Shown: positions 49,211 to 60,740, counted from the first letter of the stretch. The stretch: 64,000 nucleotides of DNA from Trichomonas vaginalis G3 (GCF_026262505.1 NW_026529215.1:1-64000), one strand, 5' to 3'. The notes: a model not told the origin generated them from the sequence alone. Made by a program: numbers and translations.

Positions 49211-51651
49211 TTAAGCATAAGTTCTAAATGAATGTTTCCAAACTTGTTGAAGCAGCTGAGTCAGTTTTTCATCAGTTGCTTTTGAAGGTCTCATATTTGT
49301 AATCTCATTAAATCTTGTAGATTCTTCAGTTGTGAATCCAATTGCAGCAACAGCATCATTTATTGCTGACATCAAGTGATCAGGAGCGTATCTTCTTAAC
49401 AATCTTATTCCCATAATTGCGTCACTTACCAATGCTCTGTTATTCGACAAATTCGGGTCAAAATTATTTCCCAAAATCGAAAGAAAAGAAACATTAACTA
49501 ATTCATTGAGATACTGTTTTGAGTGTCTCACTAAATTCTCCAATGTTCTTCTCATAACAGAAAACAAACTCGGATAATCAATACTCGACACAATCATTGG
49601 ACAAAGCCAATCAATTATTCCTGTTATTACTTCTTCCGGCAACAAAGAAGTTGTGCAGCCAACAGCTGTATCCAATGATTTTATCAATTCTTCTGCAATG
49701 TTATATTCATAAAATCCGGCCATGAAAAATTCCATGATTTCTATAACAATTGGTAAAGAATTCTCAAAAAATTGAGCTAAAAACCGTTCAAACCGTCGCC
49801 ATTCCATTTTTGTTTTATTGAAGGTATTGTGTTCAAGCTTGCCGCTAAAGATAATGGGCCACTGATCGTTTGTATGTGTTCCAAAAGTAAATTTGGAAAA
49901 TCGTCACTTTTTTTCGTACATTCTATTATTAAAGAATGAATTAAATCATCAGAGATCAATGGCAACGAAATAGAAACAATTTCATCGACGCATGAACAAC
50001 CTGAACTACAACAAAACTTCAATAAAGATGTTACACCTGGTACAGGATTGTTGATATCTATATTTGATTGTAAAATTTCAATTGATGTTGATAAACAACT
50101 TTCTTTGTTTTGACCAATCAAAGATATCGCGATTCCTGCAGCTTCAGCTCTTTTAATTGAATCAGACATACTCAAAGCACCGATTATTTCATCAGTCCAA
50201 TCGAAACTTGATTCGTATTGTGAAATGAAATTCGGTAAAATTTCTTCAAATTTTGACAAAGTTTGTTGATTACATTCACTTTCAATGACAAAACGAAGAA
50301 AAGTCGTGGTAAGTTGTGTCTGATAAGGTTTGAAGGCCAAACCATTGGATACAGACAGTTTCAACAAGTTGAGTAATGCGCATGTCGCACTTGTCGATGT
50401 TGCAATTATGTCTGGTTCTACTTGACAAATTTCAATGAATTTGTAAATTATTTCTTTTTCTTCTGCAACACGGACTCCGCCACTTCTGAGTACTCTATAC
50501 AACGATGTTTGCGCTAGAAACCGCTGCGGATCATTAACTGCGCTGATTTGGCCGAAAAATGACATGATTAAGCTCATACATGACTCCCTGTCTTCGTTTA
50601 TGGCTTGAACAATGAGATTCCCCGCTAATTCTTCAACAGTCATGAATTGGTCGAGGTGTTCAACGTCCAAAATGAGAGTTGTCCGGCAAATTGATTCCCA
50701 ACAAAACTCAATCATCTCGAGAGGAGGAAAAACAGGGGTTGGAGTGATAAGAAATAATTTTAGGATAATGTGGGTAACACAGGGATACATCGTAATCAAG
50801 GAAGAGGAAAATTCAATTATTGGAGTTCCTTCTTCTGGCGTTAGGAGCTTGTAAATGAAGTAAAGGAACTCACATGCTTGTATAGCACATTGTTCTTCGT
50901 TTAAAGTAGCAATTATCTCACTTAAATTTTGTAATGAAATTAATTGTGAAAATAATTCATTTCTGTTTTCAGGAAGAGTATGAGCAATCGTATATTAGAA
51001 TAAATATAACGCGTGACCAAAAGATGTAGATGAATTTAGCCAAGTTCGTAAAATTGAAAGGTTTTTCTCTTCAATTGCCCAGCTTGTATTGCACCATGGC
51101 GCTATAGAATCTGTAATTATGTAGCAGCCATCGGGATTTGTTGAATATAATGACATTGCATATTCTCCGATATGTGAAGCGATTCCTGTTGTATTTATTA
51201 CTTCGATTAGGTTTCGTATCTGATCTAATTGCGTAGGTAAATAGCTGTTTAGTTTTTTAGAAAGGTGTTTCATAAATGAAACACTTAAATCGGAATTTTG
51301 ATGAAAAATCCATGCAAAAAGTTCATCCATTGATTGATAAAGATTTATAAAAAATGATGTCTGTGTAGAACTTACTTGATTTTGTATTTCTGGCGGATAT
51401 TTACTAAAAAACGGAAGAATTGTTTGAAATAATAAAACGTGAAGTTGTGAAACAAGGTCAGACTCCATTATCTGAGACCATTTCGTGGTGCACCAGTAGT
51501 TAATTAATAAAAACATCGATAATGTATTTTCGTTCACATTTCCGGTAGATAATTCATTAATTGCAAGTAATATATGTTCTGGATTTTGAAAGAATGACAG
51601 CTTCGTAATGAAATCCATCTGTTCAATAGATGGGAGATCAGATGACGTCAT
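49211..51651 (-). pseudogene. Importin/exportin-like (karyopherin-beta) gene, two disruptions
   Basis: The region encodes about 810 residues of helical HEAT-repeat protein resembling karyopherin-beta receptors, closest by feel to the transportin-3/importin-13 or exportin-T type. The N-terminus (NPEHILLAINELSTGNVNEN, then MFLLINYWCTTKWSQI) is like the importin N-terminal domain, and the C-terminus (LVSDAIMGIRLLRRYAPDHL) like the last HEAT repeats. Such proteins carry cargo through nuclear pores with Ran. The frame has an in-frame TAA at 50,995-50,997, after which the same frame continues with sensible sequence (IAHTLPENRNELFSQL), and a one-base frameshift in the A-run near 49,805. Both could be real or sequence errors. 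Otherwise coding quality is high, so any decay is recent. Confidence 0.65.
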
Positions 51652-52041
51652 TCAGCCAAAATTTTATTAGCTTTCCACATCAATTGGAAGAATCCATTGT
51701 ATTATACTATCCTCAAATAAATGTATTTTTGCATATAAATCACCAATGAAAGATAATTTTCTCATTATTATTTATATTTATGCATGATTTTCATGGACTA
51801 GAGTGCCAATGAGGTCAGGTAAGTGGGGCTTCCAGGCGCGTTGCGCCCTCTAGCCCATAAGAAATTTTGCCCAAGACCCAAGAGGAGGACCGAACCCCAG
51901 CCGACCAGCCGGTGACAAAACCAAAACCGTTGTTATTTACATCATATTAATGGTGTCACTTTTCACAAATTATATATGTTTTCATGTTTTGTCACTTTTC
52001 TATCACTTTTCGGGTAAAAACATTTTTATTATTATATATAA

Positions 52042-52860
52042 ATGAATTTTACAAAACTGCCGTTACCGTTCTTTGAAAATAAGAGTAGATGTAAAGATAT
52101 TATATTGAGAGAACTTAAGAAACTACCGAATGGTCTAACATTTGTAGATTTGTTCGGTGGAAGTTTCTATATATCCCATTTGTGCCATACAATATTTCCT
52201 GACTCAAAGATTATATGCAATGACTTCGACAACTATATGGACCGTCTCAAACATATTCCAGACACAAACAATATATTGAAAGAGTTAAAAGAAAAGATAC
52301 CTATAGGTAAGATGGAACGTATACCATTAGATAAGAAAAATATTGTGAGAGAGGTTTTGAAAAAAGCAGAATATATAGACTGGGATAGTATATCTGCTAG
52401 ACTATTATATAGTGGTGCTATAAGAGTTCATGACATTGAAACACTTATGTCAAAAGTTTTATATCTTAACTATACAAATGTTTTCAAAGAGGACATAGAA
52501 AAATATATTGAGGGTATAGAGTTTGTGAGATGTCATTGGACAGAGTTGTATGAAAAATATAAAGACAAGGAAAATGTTTTCTTTATAGTGGACCCGCCGT
52601 TCTATAACACATGGGATTTTCAATACCAAGTAGACTGGACTTTGAGAGACTCTTTAGAAACTTTAGACGTTATACATAACCATCCATGCTTTTACTTTAC
52701 ATCCGATAAAAGTGGTTTGGAAACCGTTATGAGATGGTTAGAGGACATACATGACTATGAGTTTATATATGACAAGATAGAATATAAGAGAGGTCCTATA
52801 AACTGGAGAAAGTGTCATAACAAAGAAATTTTATTAGTAAGTAAATGTGGTTTGAAATAG
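52042..52860 (+). CDS. N6-adenine DNA methyltransferase (D12/Dam class), copy 2
   Basis: The 272-residue protein is a near copy of the one at 15,464-16,282, with the same SAM-binding start (here PLPFFENKSRCKDIILREL), TFVDLFGGSFYISHL and the DPPF motif in VFFIVDPPFYNTWDF. One notable difference is glutamate in place of glycine in the FFGNK stretch, a position that is normally part of the SAM-binding loop, so activity may be affected. About ten residues differ in all. The first ATG follows ATTATTATATATAA. Confidence 0.85.
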   Translation: MNFTKLPLPFFENKSRCKDIILRELKKLPNGLTFVDLFGGSFYISHLCHTIFPDSKIICNDFDNYMDRLKHIPDTNNILKELKEKIPIGKMERIPLDKKNIVREVLKKAEYIDWDSISARLLYSGAIRVHDIETLMSKVLYLNYTNVFKEDIEKYIEGIEFVRCHWTELYEKYKDKENVFFIVDPPFYNTWDFQYQVDWTLRDSLETLDVIHNHPCFYFTSDKSGLETVMRWLEDIHDYEFIYDKIEYKRGPINWRKCHNKEILLVSKCGLK

Positions 52861-52976
52861 GACTACTTGTTTTAGGTTTTTTCCATTGTGTCATTTATTT
52901 ATTTGACGTGGCAGAAAAGTACAGAGAATATGAAGATGAACCAATGCCTGCAAATGTTCAGCATATGTACTCGTAA
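52845..52976 (+). CDS. 43-aa single-pass membrane protein, copy 2
   Basis: Same small frame as 15,348-15,479: MWFEIGLLVLGFFHCVIYLF plus an acidic tail. It overlaps the end of the methyltransferase gene by 16 bases in another frame, exactly as in copy 1. Conservation of both start and overlap in two copies supports it as a gene. Confidence 0.5.
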   Translation: MWFEIGLLVLGFFHCVIYLFDVAEKYREYEDEPMPANVQHMYS

Positions 52977-52999
52977 GAGATATTTTTATCTAATATTAA

Positions 53000-53362
53000 A
53001 TGGACGCACAGAACTTAGCGAATGCACAGCAACCTGGACAACCAAACCCAGAGAATATTCCAAATGAAGTTAGAATACAAACTGCAATGGCAAACTATGG
53101 TCAAGTGCCAACAGATGTACAAATGCAAACTGCCATGTCAAATGACGCTGCGTTAGGTTTGCCACCATGGTATGCAAATATGAGATGGAAAGAGTTTTAT
53201 ACAAACCCTGAAGTGGGATATAAACAACTTTATGCAGATGACGCGAACACAGGAGTTGACCCAGAATATGTTTTCTACCAGAGGAGAAACAGAATGTATG
53301 AGCTCCAGTTAAAGAATGCTATGGAACTCAACAGGAAACGTAAGAGACTAGGCGGACATTAG
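53000..53362 (+). CDS. Unknown 120-aa Maverick protein, copy 2
   Basis: The protein is identical to the copy at 14,962-15,324, beginning MDAQNLANAQQPGQPNPENI and ending NRKRKRLGGH. The leader TTTTTATCTAATATTAA is also the same. The family is not recognised. Downstream, at 53,381-53,435, the first codons of the amphipathic 80-residue gene (MGFFSKIGNFFRNVGRG) follow before the element is cut. Confidence 0.6.
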   Translation: MDAQNLANAQQPGQPNPENIPNEVRIQTAMANYGQVPTDVQMQTAMSNDAALGLPPWYANMRWKEFYTNPEVGYKQLYADDANTGVDPEYVFYQRRNRMYELQLKNAMELNRKRKRLGGH

Positions 53363-53435
53363 ATTTTTACATATAGTAAAATGGGTTTCTTCAGTAAGAT
53401 AGGAAACTTCTTTCGAAATGTTGGAAGAGGTATAT

Positions 53436-54771
53436 ATGTGTCAAAGCAACACAACTCTAATGAGTTTGTTTTCACTCATTTGTATGTAGGTTTTTAGTTC
53501 GATTGGAGCTGCTTCATAATGAGATCTCTCATCAATTGATGAGGGAGATCATAACAAAGCAGCTCTAATGTATATGCTCGTATTAACCGGGTTGTAATGC
53601 GTTGTAACGTCAGCTTGTAGTTCGTTTGGGGCCACTTCACATTGAGATGAGAAGAAATGATTAAAGGACTCTGAAAGGCTTTGGCCGTTGATGTTGTAAT
53701 CGCATTACTTGGAACTAGCTGGATGCTAAGCTGTGTAGAATGTTCGATTAGAGCTGTTTTGATATGATTTTTCTCATAATAAGATTGGAGGAATCATAGC
53801 AAAACAACTCTAATGGGTTTACCATCATCTACTTGTATGTAGATGTTTGGGAAATTGTCTTGTTAATCGATTTTCGAGATGACTTTCAAATGCTATCATC
53901 AAATGACAAACAAGTCTAAGATTTCTCGACAATACATCAAATCATGATGTTTGTAAGTGCGATGAGATTAGAGTTTTTGAAGGAATGACAAGAGAAGTAG
54001 GGAAGCTCGGCATTCGCCGAGCAAATTAAAAATTAACGTATGGATTAAATTTTAAGAGGAATTCAATTTTAATTACGGGTTGTTCAAATATTGATTAATA
54101 TAAATTTATTAATAAGAATAAACAATTTTTGTTTTTGAATTTATTCAATTTATAGCTTTACATATAGTTTCAAAATTGTACAACTATGATTATTTCAACA
54201 AAAAATATCTTACTTTTTCACTTCACTTTCACCCGCACTTTTTCCGTAATTCAAATTTCAACATTATGTATTTTAATTCCCTATAGTATTTTTAACATAA
54301 TTAATCAAATAATAATTGGAAGTTCCGAACTCACTTTTTCCGTAATTCAAAATCAAAAATATGAATAATATATCTATTTATTATATACTAATGCTATTTT
54401 CAACTAGAAGTGAGGTACGGTAATCTTACGGATTCCCGTAACTCAATTTTACGGAAAAAGTGCAGTAAACTACTCAATTTACGGAAAAAGTGTCGTAAAC
54501 TATTGATGTGGCGGTAAAATCACGGTAATTCACGGAAAGCTATATGCGAAAATTTGAAATTATACAAAATCGAGCGAAACACTTTTAAATAGGTTGTTCT
54601 CGTATTTAAAATACTATTCCCAGATTTATTGTCGTCAGAATATTTCCAAATTTTTGCCGATTTACAAAAAATGATTTACAAAGCATATTTTTTAATCTAA
54701 AAAATTCCTAAAAAAAGGAACCGGTGTGCGGAAACCTCGGTAAATTACCGCGGTTCCCGTTGGGACTGCCA
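53436..54771 (+). repeat. Hairpin element, right copy (ACGG-type iterons)
   Basis: Hairpins include a 60-base one at 53,506-53,565 (GAGCTGCTT/AAGCAGCTC arms), another at 53,751-53,810 (GAGCTGTTTTG/CAAAACAACTC, one mismatch), CATCTAC/GTAGATG at about 53,829-53,848, and the invariant GCTCGGC/GCCGAGC at 54,005-54,022. An AT-rich spacer follows and then a block of TTACGGAAAAAGTG-like motifs and ACGGTAA boxes (54,234-54,540), and a closing ATTACCGCGGTTCCCGTTGG near 54,750. Its layout matches the middle copy at 36,802. It contains no gene and lies against the truncated Maverick copy 2. Confidence 0.65.
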
Positions 54772-55316
54772 TAATTACTACCAATAATTAAATCTATCTG
54801 CTGTATTAAAATTCTATAAAACTCGAATTCCATTGAAAAATAAAAGTTTATTAAAAAACAAATAATTTTTTCTATGTTTTTATTTTGCTTATATTTCATA
54901 ATCGTAAGTTAATTTTGACTTTCTGTTTACACATTCTACTATGGTAGGGGTTATATTATAGCATACCAAAAGCACAAGGAATTCTATCAGAGAGGCCTTT
55001 TTGGGCTATCGTTAACCTACCTCTGACTGACCATTTTATTCAATCAATAAGCATTGTTATAGTGTGATAATTACGATTTTTCATTTTCCCAATAATTTAA
55101 ATTTCAATGGAAGAACCGAATTTCGTATTAAAAACATTCTCAATCAAGTTTTAATTATATTCATAACTTTTGTAAACTCCGAATTGAATAAAAAAATTCA
55201 AAAGATTGTCGCCAATTTGAAAAATATTATTCGCAAACTATATGTTGACATTTCATAAACAAATAAATGGAATAGCATTTTTTTTCTGAACGATATACCA
55301 TTTTTTTGATAATCTG
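54772..55316. other. Intergenic, no gene seen
   Basis: AT-rich spacer between the hairpin element and the MBOAT gene. Short frames here look like chance. Confidence 0.4.
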
Positions 55317-56648
55317 ATGAGTCTTCTCGATATTTTGAAGAACTTATCGACTGTCGAATTATATATGTTTATATCAGCATTCCTCTATCCAATGGCTCGC
55401 TTTGTATTCCCACATATCAAAAGCAAATACATAAATGCGTTAATTCATATTATTTATGGTAATATCCTTTCATTTGCTTTATTCGGCGTTAAGGATTCAC
55501 TTATCATGGTTGCATTCATTATTATTTCTTACTTTTTGCTCTTCTTACCACCATGGATCGCTGGATTTATCGGATTTTCCATGACCATGGCCACACATGT
55601 TTATATTGTCCTCCAAGGTGTCTCTTGGGCCCTTGACATAACAGGCCTCTCCATGGTTTGTTTCCAAAAGGTCTTTTCATTGGCCTGGAACCTTTATGAC
55701 GGCAAACGCCTTCAAGAGAAGAAAGAAGTAAGGAAGAGAGCATCCCAGTTAGCCGTCTTCGAACGCCCGAACATTTTTATCTACTACGCTTATTTAATTA
55801 CTCCTTATGGAGGATTTACAAATCCTTTCATCGAATTCAAGGTATTCGACTACATGCTCAATATTGGCAACCGCAAGGAGCCTCTCACATCAGAAGACAA
55901 GTATTTGGCCTTGAAAAGGTTCATTGAAGCTTATCTTCTCTCAGGATTCGTCGCAGTTACTATGAAATACATGGTTTGGGAGAACTACGAGTCCCAGTGG
56001 TACCTAAACCTTAACATTGTCCTCAAATGTTTCGCGATTGCCGCATTAACTGCATTTTCAGTTACAAGATACTATTGTTCATGGTGGGTTGTCGAATCCG
56101 GGTATTACGCGTTCGGTCTCGCATCTTCCAACCTCTACGATAACGTCAAATACGAAATTTCGAACTTATCTCTCCTCGAAGTTCTTGATTCACGTTCCTG
56201 CCAGGACTGGATGAGAAGATGGAACCACACCACACATCTTTTCTTCAAGAACTACCTCTACGCGAGACTTATGGCCCAAGGATTTTCATCGGCCTTCGGA
56301 AACTTCGCTGTTTTCTTTGTTTCTATGGCATGGCATGGCTGCAGACCAGTCTACTTCCTCTTGTTACCTGAATCATTCCTTATTATGGAAGCAGACAGAG
56401 TTTTCTGCAGAAAATTCCCGGCAAAGAACATTTTCTGGATATTAATTCATGATATCTTTGTTTGCACAACAATGTTGTACTGCACTTCGACGTGGTTCTA
56501 TCCTTGGGTCCATAATTTCATCTATGTCAGGAAATCTGTTTACTGCTTGCCAACTGTTTTCTCTATTTTGATGTTCTTCGCTCTCAAGTTCGTTAAAACA
56601 CCAAAGAAACCAGAAGAAATCAAACAAAAGGAAACAAAAGCTGAATAA
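55317..56648 (+). CDS. MBOAT-family O-acyltransferase, lysophospholipid type (443 aa)
   Basis: The protein is a multi-pass membrane enzyme of the MBOAT family, most like lysophospholipid acyltransferases that re-acylate lysophospholipids from acyl-CoA in the ER. Signature regions are WALDITGLSMVCFQKVFSLA with the following WNLYDG (residues about 105-128), MRRWNHTTHLFFKNYLYARL with the conserved Asn (N303), and SMAWHGCRPVYFLLLPE with the catalytic His (H340). About nine to ten membrane segments are spread along the chain. It has a dilysine-like C-terminus (KQKETKAE) only in loose form. Length is typical for the family. The gene is intronless, intact and comparatively GC-rich, consistent with good expression. 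Confidence 0.85.
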   Translation: MSLLDILKNLSTVELYMFISAFLYPMARFVFPHIKSKYINALIHIIYGNILSFALFGVKDSLIMVAFIIISYFLLFLPPWIAGFIGFSMTMATHVYIVLQGVSWALDITGLSMVCFQKVFSLAWNLYDGKRLQEKKEVRKRASQLAVFERPNIFIYYAYLITPYGGFTNPFIEFKVFDYMLNIGNRKEPLTSEDKYLALKRFIEAYLLSGFVAVTMKYMVWENYESQWYLNLNIVLKCFAIAALTAFSVTRYYCSWWVVESGYYAFGLASSNLYDNVKYEISNLSLLEVLDSRSCQDWMRRWNHTTHLFFKNYLYARLMAQGFSSAFGNFAVFFVSMAWHGCRPVYFLLLPESFLIMEADRVFCRKFPAKNIFWILIHDIFVCTTMLYCTSTWFYPWVHNFIYVRKSVYCLPTVFSILMFFALKFVKTPKKPEEIKQKETKAE

Positions 56649-56851
56649 TTTTATTTTATTATTTTTTGTTTATCTATTAAAGATCATTTTCATAGAATCT
56701 CTGTTAAAGAATGTAATGTTTTTAAAAATGTTAATATCATTGAAAGTGAAAGATATAATGTTAATGATTTTTTAATTGAATTATTTTGACTACAAACCGT
56801 AAAAAAAATATTTTTTTGAATTCAAATTTAGATAAAACAACTTCATATTAA

Positions 56852-57457
56852 TTCAATATTAGATCCCAAGAATATTCATGCAGATTAGACTGTAACCCGT
56901 ATGAAATTAATCTATCCAAAGGTGAATATTATATTGAATCATGGGGTGCTGCAGGTGGCGGCACAGAATCTGAAGCAGGACGTGGTGGCTATACAGCAGG
57001 AAACATAAGTTTTGATTCTGATAAAAAAATTTATGTTGTTGTTGGTTGTCGAGGAGAAAATGCAACTAACAGCCTACTTAATAAACTTACAATCAAAAAA
57101 GGTGGGTGTGGTGGTGGAGGCAGTGGTGGTCTTGGTTCTGCGAATGGTGAAGGTTATGCTGCAGGCTCAGGTGGTGGAGGTGCGACATCAGTTTATCTCA
57201 TAAAAGGTGACACAAGTTCACGAATTATGGTCTCGGCTGGTGGTGGCGGAGGCTATAAATGGTGTAGTGGTGGCCATGCAGGCGGATTAAATGGAGGAAA
57301 TTCAGTTGGTAAAAAATACACAGCATATGGTGCTACCCAAACAGGCGTCAAAAATTTTCTCACTGGGTTTTCGTCTATCAATCCCAGCTCATTATATACG
57401 CAACCAATCAAAAATCTGATATGGGAGTCCAAGGCTAACTTTTTGTCGTCTACCTAA
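56852..57457 (+). pseudogene. Fragment of a Gly-rich (ALK/LTK-type) surface-protein gene
   Basis: An open stretch without a starting ATG reads through a glycine-rich domain: GEYYIESWGAAGGGTESEAG, then GGCGGGGSGGLGSANGEG, then SSRIMVSAGGGGGYKWCSGG. This is the same domain type as in the 27-41-kb family but distinct in sequence. It ends in a stop at 57,455-57,457 with no Cys-rich, membrane or tail part. The missing start, signal peptide and anchor indicate a relic. It is co-directional with the MBOAT gene, 200 bases downstream. Confidence 0.7.
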
Positions 57458-59340
57458 TAAAAGAGGAAGCAGCATTAGTGAGAATAATCGCAAATATTCA
57501 ATTTAAATTATCTTTTTATTCTTAATTTAAAGTGACAAAAAGAATAAAAAACCTATTCTAAGGCATGTTGTTATGTAAATGAGACTAGACATCATATTTT
57601 ATGTTATGAAAAAAAAATATTTAGAATTTTAGAACAAAATAAATAGAAAAAATAGCATAACTTATGGATGTGCGTATATTAAATTTAATAAATTAAGAGA
57701 AATTATTTTTGGCGCCAAAATTATTCGTTAACTCTCAAATTTTTCTGAGTCAATAAGCCGCCAAAAAAGTGTCATTTTGTTTCGTTAGAGAAAGATGAAT
57801 TGTCCATGTCATCCAATCGGGAACAAGGGGGATGGGGATTAGATGATAAAGAAGCAATTCATGCTCTCTATCTGAAGCAATCAGACTTACCAGCAACAAT
57901 GTGAATCGATTTGGCTTTAAAGTTAATATAGCAGATCAGCTTGTTACTGGAGAGACTAGGCATTACGATTGATTCGCTGTAGTGCTCTACTTTAATTTAA
58001 GAGTAGTAACGGATAACTGAATTCCCAAAGTTCTTTAGGTGATCCAAAACACTGTAGCTGCTTGAACTTTGGACGAGCCTCGCACCCCAGAGAATAGAAA
58101 TCCCAATCTTGCTCATGTTTAGTTGAATTAGTCTGCAGCAGTACAGCTCTGATACCACAAGATCGTGATGTATACAAAGTCACAACGCTATTTGATTCAA
58201 CAACTAGCTAGTTTTGACATCAAATTGCAAAATTTGACTTCGTTATGAGCTCTTTGTAGCAAAAATACATTACACTTAAAGACTAGTTGCTAGACTGTAG
58301 TAGTTTGTTCGTATATATCTATTTTTCCCCAACGTATTGCATACTACATTTTGACAAGACTTGCAACCTTATAGTAACCTCGTTGGGAATTGTTCAAGCA
58401 AAGCGTAGGTAGTTAAGGTCGAGTAAGAGTTCTTCTTAAATCTTTCACTGAATGAGTAGGTGTTGGAAGAATTGTTCTCTAAAGCGATACAGCTGCGCTA
58501 CATGTTCGTCAACTTGTCTAGAAATAAATATATCATTTGTTTTATACGTTTTTTCGTAATAAATCTATTTGTATTTGTTGTATTTGAGTATGAAGATAAC
58601 AAAAACTACGGCATAAGACGCAGTACACTGGGCTTCGTTGCCATTTTATTTACCATGTTAAGAATAAACTTAACAGACATGCTTTGTTTTCGACGAAGCC
58701 ATCTAAAATAACGTACATCTAAATAAAACTAAAAAACTGTAAAAATTTCTTTATTTGATAGTATACTTCAAATTATGCACTATACCTTCTAGAATTCTAT
58801 AACACTCTTTGCATATAATTTTTTAAAAAAAAGTTATATCTCGACAAAAATATGATTTATCAATAGAGTATGTAAAATAAAACTCATTCGCAGTATTAAA
58901 AAATCGTAAATCTTTCAAAAAAATTTGAATTACAAATTTTAAAACTTAAAACAACATTTTTTTGAAGCGAAAAAACGAAATCTAATTTTTTTTGGAAAAT
59001 TTAGAATAAATAGAGCTCTTTAACTCGTCGAATACAAATTGTTTTCAAGTTTTTTTCGACCGGAAATTGAACTTTTAGAGTTTATACAATAAGATTCACA
59101 TGAAAAAATACGGGTTTAACAAAGAAATCACCAATATAAAGGTTTTTTAGTAGAACGAGATTGATAAAAACTATGGTATGATAAAAAGACGATAATTTTT
59201 TTGGCGGGATAATTGAAGAATATGAATGATTCGAATTACAGACATACTCTAGTCCGAAACTTACTATGGTTCGTGACTTATTTTTGACACAGAATAGCTG
59301 TAGACTAAGGCTTACTCTAGATCCAGACTTATTATACAAT
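57458..59340. other. Intergenic, no confident gene
   Basis: From 57,780 to 58,450 base composition is less AT-rich, and a minus-strand stretch at 57,992-58,150 reads protein-like sequence (KHEQDWDFYSLGCEARPKFK), so a decayed gene or transposon fragment may be present. I cannot name it. The rest is AT-rich spacer. Confidence 0.35.
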
Positions 59341-60740
59341 TAAATTTGCTTTTGGAATAAGACTTAATTTTAGTTACAAACTTATCTTAATATCAGACTT
59401 ATATTTAGAATCAGACTTACTTTAGTCTAGAACTTACATTTAGAATCAGACTTACATTTCAAGTCAGACTTACTTTCGTCCGAAACTTACATTTCAAGTC
59501 AGACTTACTTTCGTCCGAGACTTACATTTCTAGTCAGACTTACATTTCAAGTCAGACTTACTTTCGTCCGAGACTTACATTTCAAGTCAGACTTACTTTC
59601 GTCCGAGACTTACATTTCAAGTCAGACTTACTTTCGTCCGAGACTTACATTTCAAGTCAGACTTCCATTTCAAGTCTGTCTTACTTTCGTCCGAGACTTA
59701 CATTTCAAGTCAGACTTACTTTCGTCCGAGACTTACATTTCAAGTCAGACTTAAATTTCAAGTCAGACTTACTTTCGTCCGAGACTTACATTTCAAGTCA
59801 GACTTACTTTCGTCTGAGACTTACATTTCAAGTCTGTCTTACTTTCGTCCGAGACTTACATTTCAAGTCAGACTTTCATTTCAAGTCAGTCTTACTTTCG
59901 TCCGAGACTTACATTTCAAGTCAGACTTACTTTCGTCCGAGACTTACATTTCAAGTCAGACTTAAATTTCAAGTCAGACTTACTTTCGTCCGAGACTTAC
60001 ATTTCAAGTCAGACTTACTTTCGTCTGAGACTTACATTTCTATTCAGACTTACTTTCGTCCGAGACTTACATTTCAAGTCAGACTTTCATTTCAAGTCAG
60101 TCTTACTTTCGTCCGAGACTTACATTTCAAGTCAGACTTACTTTCGTCCGAGACTTACATTTCAAGTCAGACTTAAATTTCAAGTCAGACTTACTTTCGT
60201 CCGAGACTTACATTTCAAGTCAGACTTACTTTCGTCCGAGACTTACATTTCAAGTCAGACTTACATTTCAAGTTATACTTACATTTCAAGTCAGACTTAC
60301 ATTTCATGTCAGACTTACTTTCGTCTGAGACTTACATTTCTATTCAGACTTACTTTCGTCCGAGACTTACATTTCAAGTCAGACTTACTTTCGTCCGAGA
60401 CTTACATTTCTAGTCAGACTTACATTTCAAGTCAGACTTACTTTCGTCCGAAACTTACATTTCAAGTTATACTTACTTTCGTCCGAGACTTACATTTCAA
60501 GTCAGACTTACTTTCGTCCGAGACTTCCATTTCAAGTCAGACTTACTTTCGTCCGAGACTTACATTTCTAGTCAGACTTACTTTCGTCTGAGACTTACAT
60601 TTCTAGTCAGACTTACTTTCGTCCGAGACTTACATTTCTAGTCAGACTTACTTTCTTCCAAGACTTACATTTCAAGTCATACTTACTTTCTTCCAAGACT
60701 TACATTTTAAGTCATACTTACATTAATATCAAACTTATAT
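59341..60740. repeat. Minisatellite 1: alternating 17- and 18-bp units
   Basis: Two related units alternate: GACTTACATTTCAAGTCA (18 bp) and GACTTACTTTCGTCCGA (17 bp), both opening with GACTTAC, giving a common 35-bp period. Variants such as TCTAGTCA, TATTCAGA and TTCCAAGA occur, and sometimes one unit type is repeated. The edges decay into looser copies. No coding frame. Confidence 0.9.

Larger units (their letters stand above)
51822..53435 (+). mobile_element. Second Maverick/Polinton fragment (terminal part)
   Basis: This fragment matches the reverse complement of 14,889-16,509, so it lies in opposite orientation to copy 1. It starts with the family's terminus (AGTGGGGCTTCCAGGC then CCCTCTAGCCC) and stops abruptly inside the 80-residue gene, where the hairpin element begins. 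The methyltransferase, 43-residue and 120-residue frames are all open. Only the end of the element is present, so it is a truncated copy. High identity of the shared body suggests both copies are young; the outermost 130 bases differ. Confidence 0.9.

Noticed and set aside
50995-50997. Intron explaining the stop in the karyopherin-like gene
   Set aside because: I saw no trichomonad-type splice signals, such as GTATGT with ACTAACACACAG, and the same frame simply continues past the stop.
57992-58183. Minus-strand frame with protein-like sequence
   Set aside because: It is only about 60 codons, without a recognisable family or continuation; noted as a possible decayed fragment but not called.
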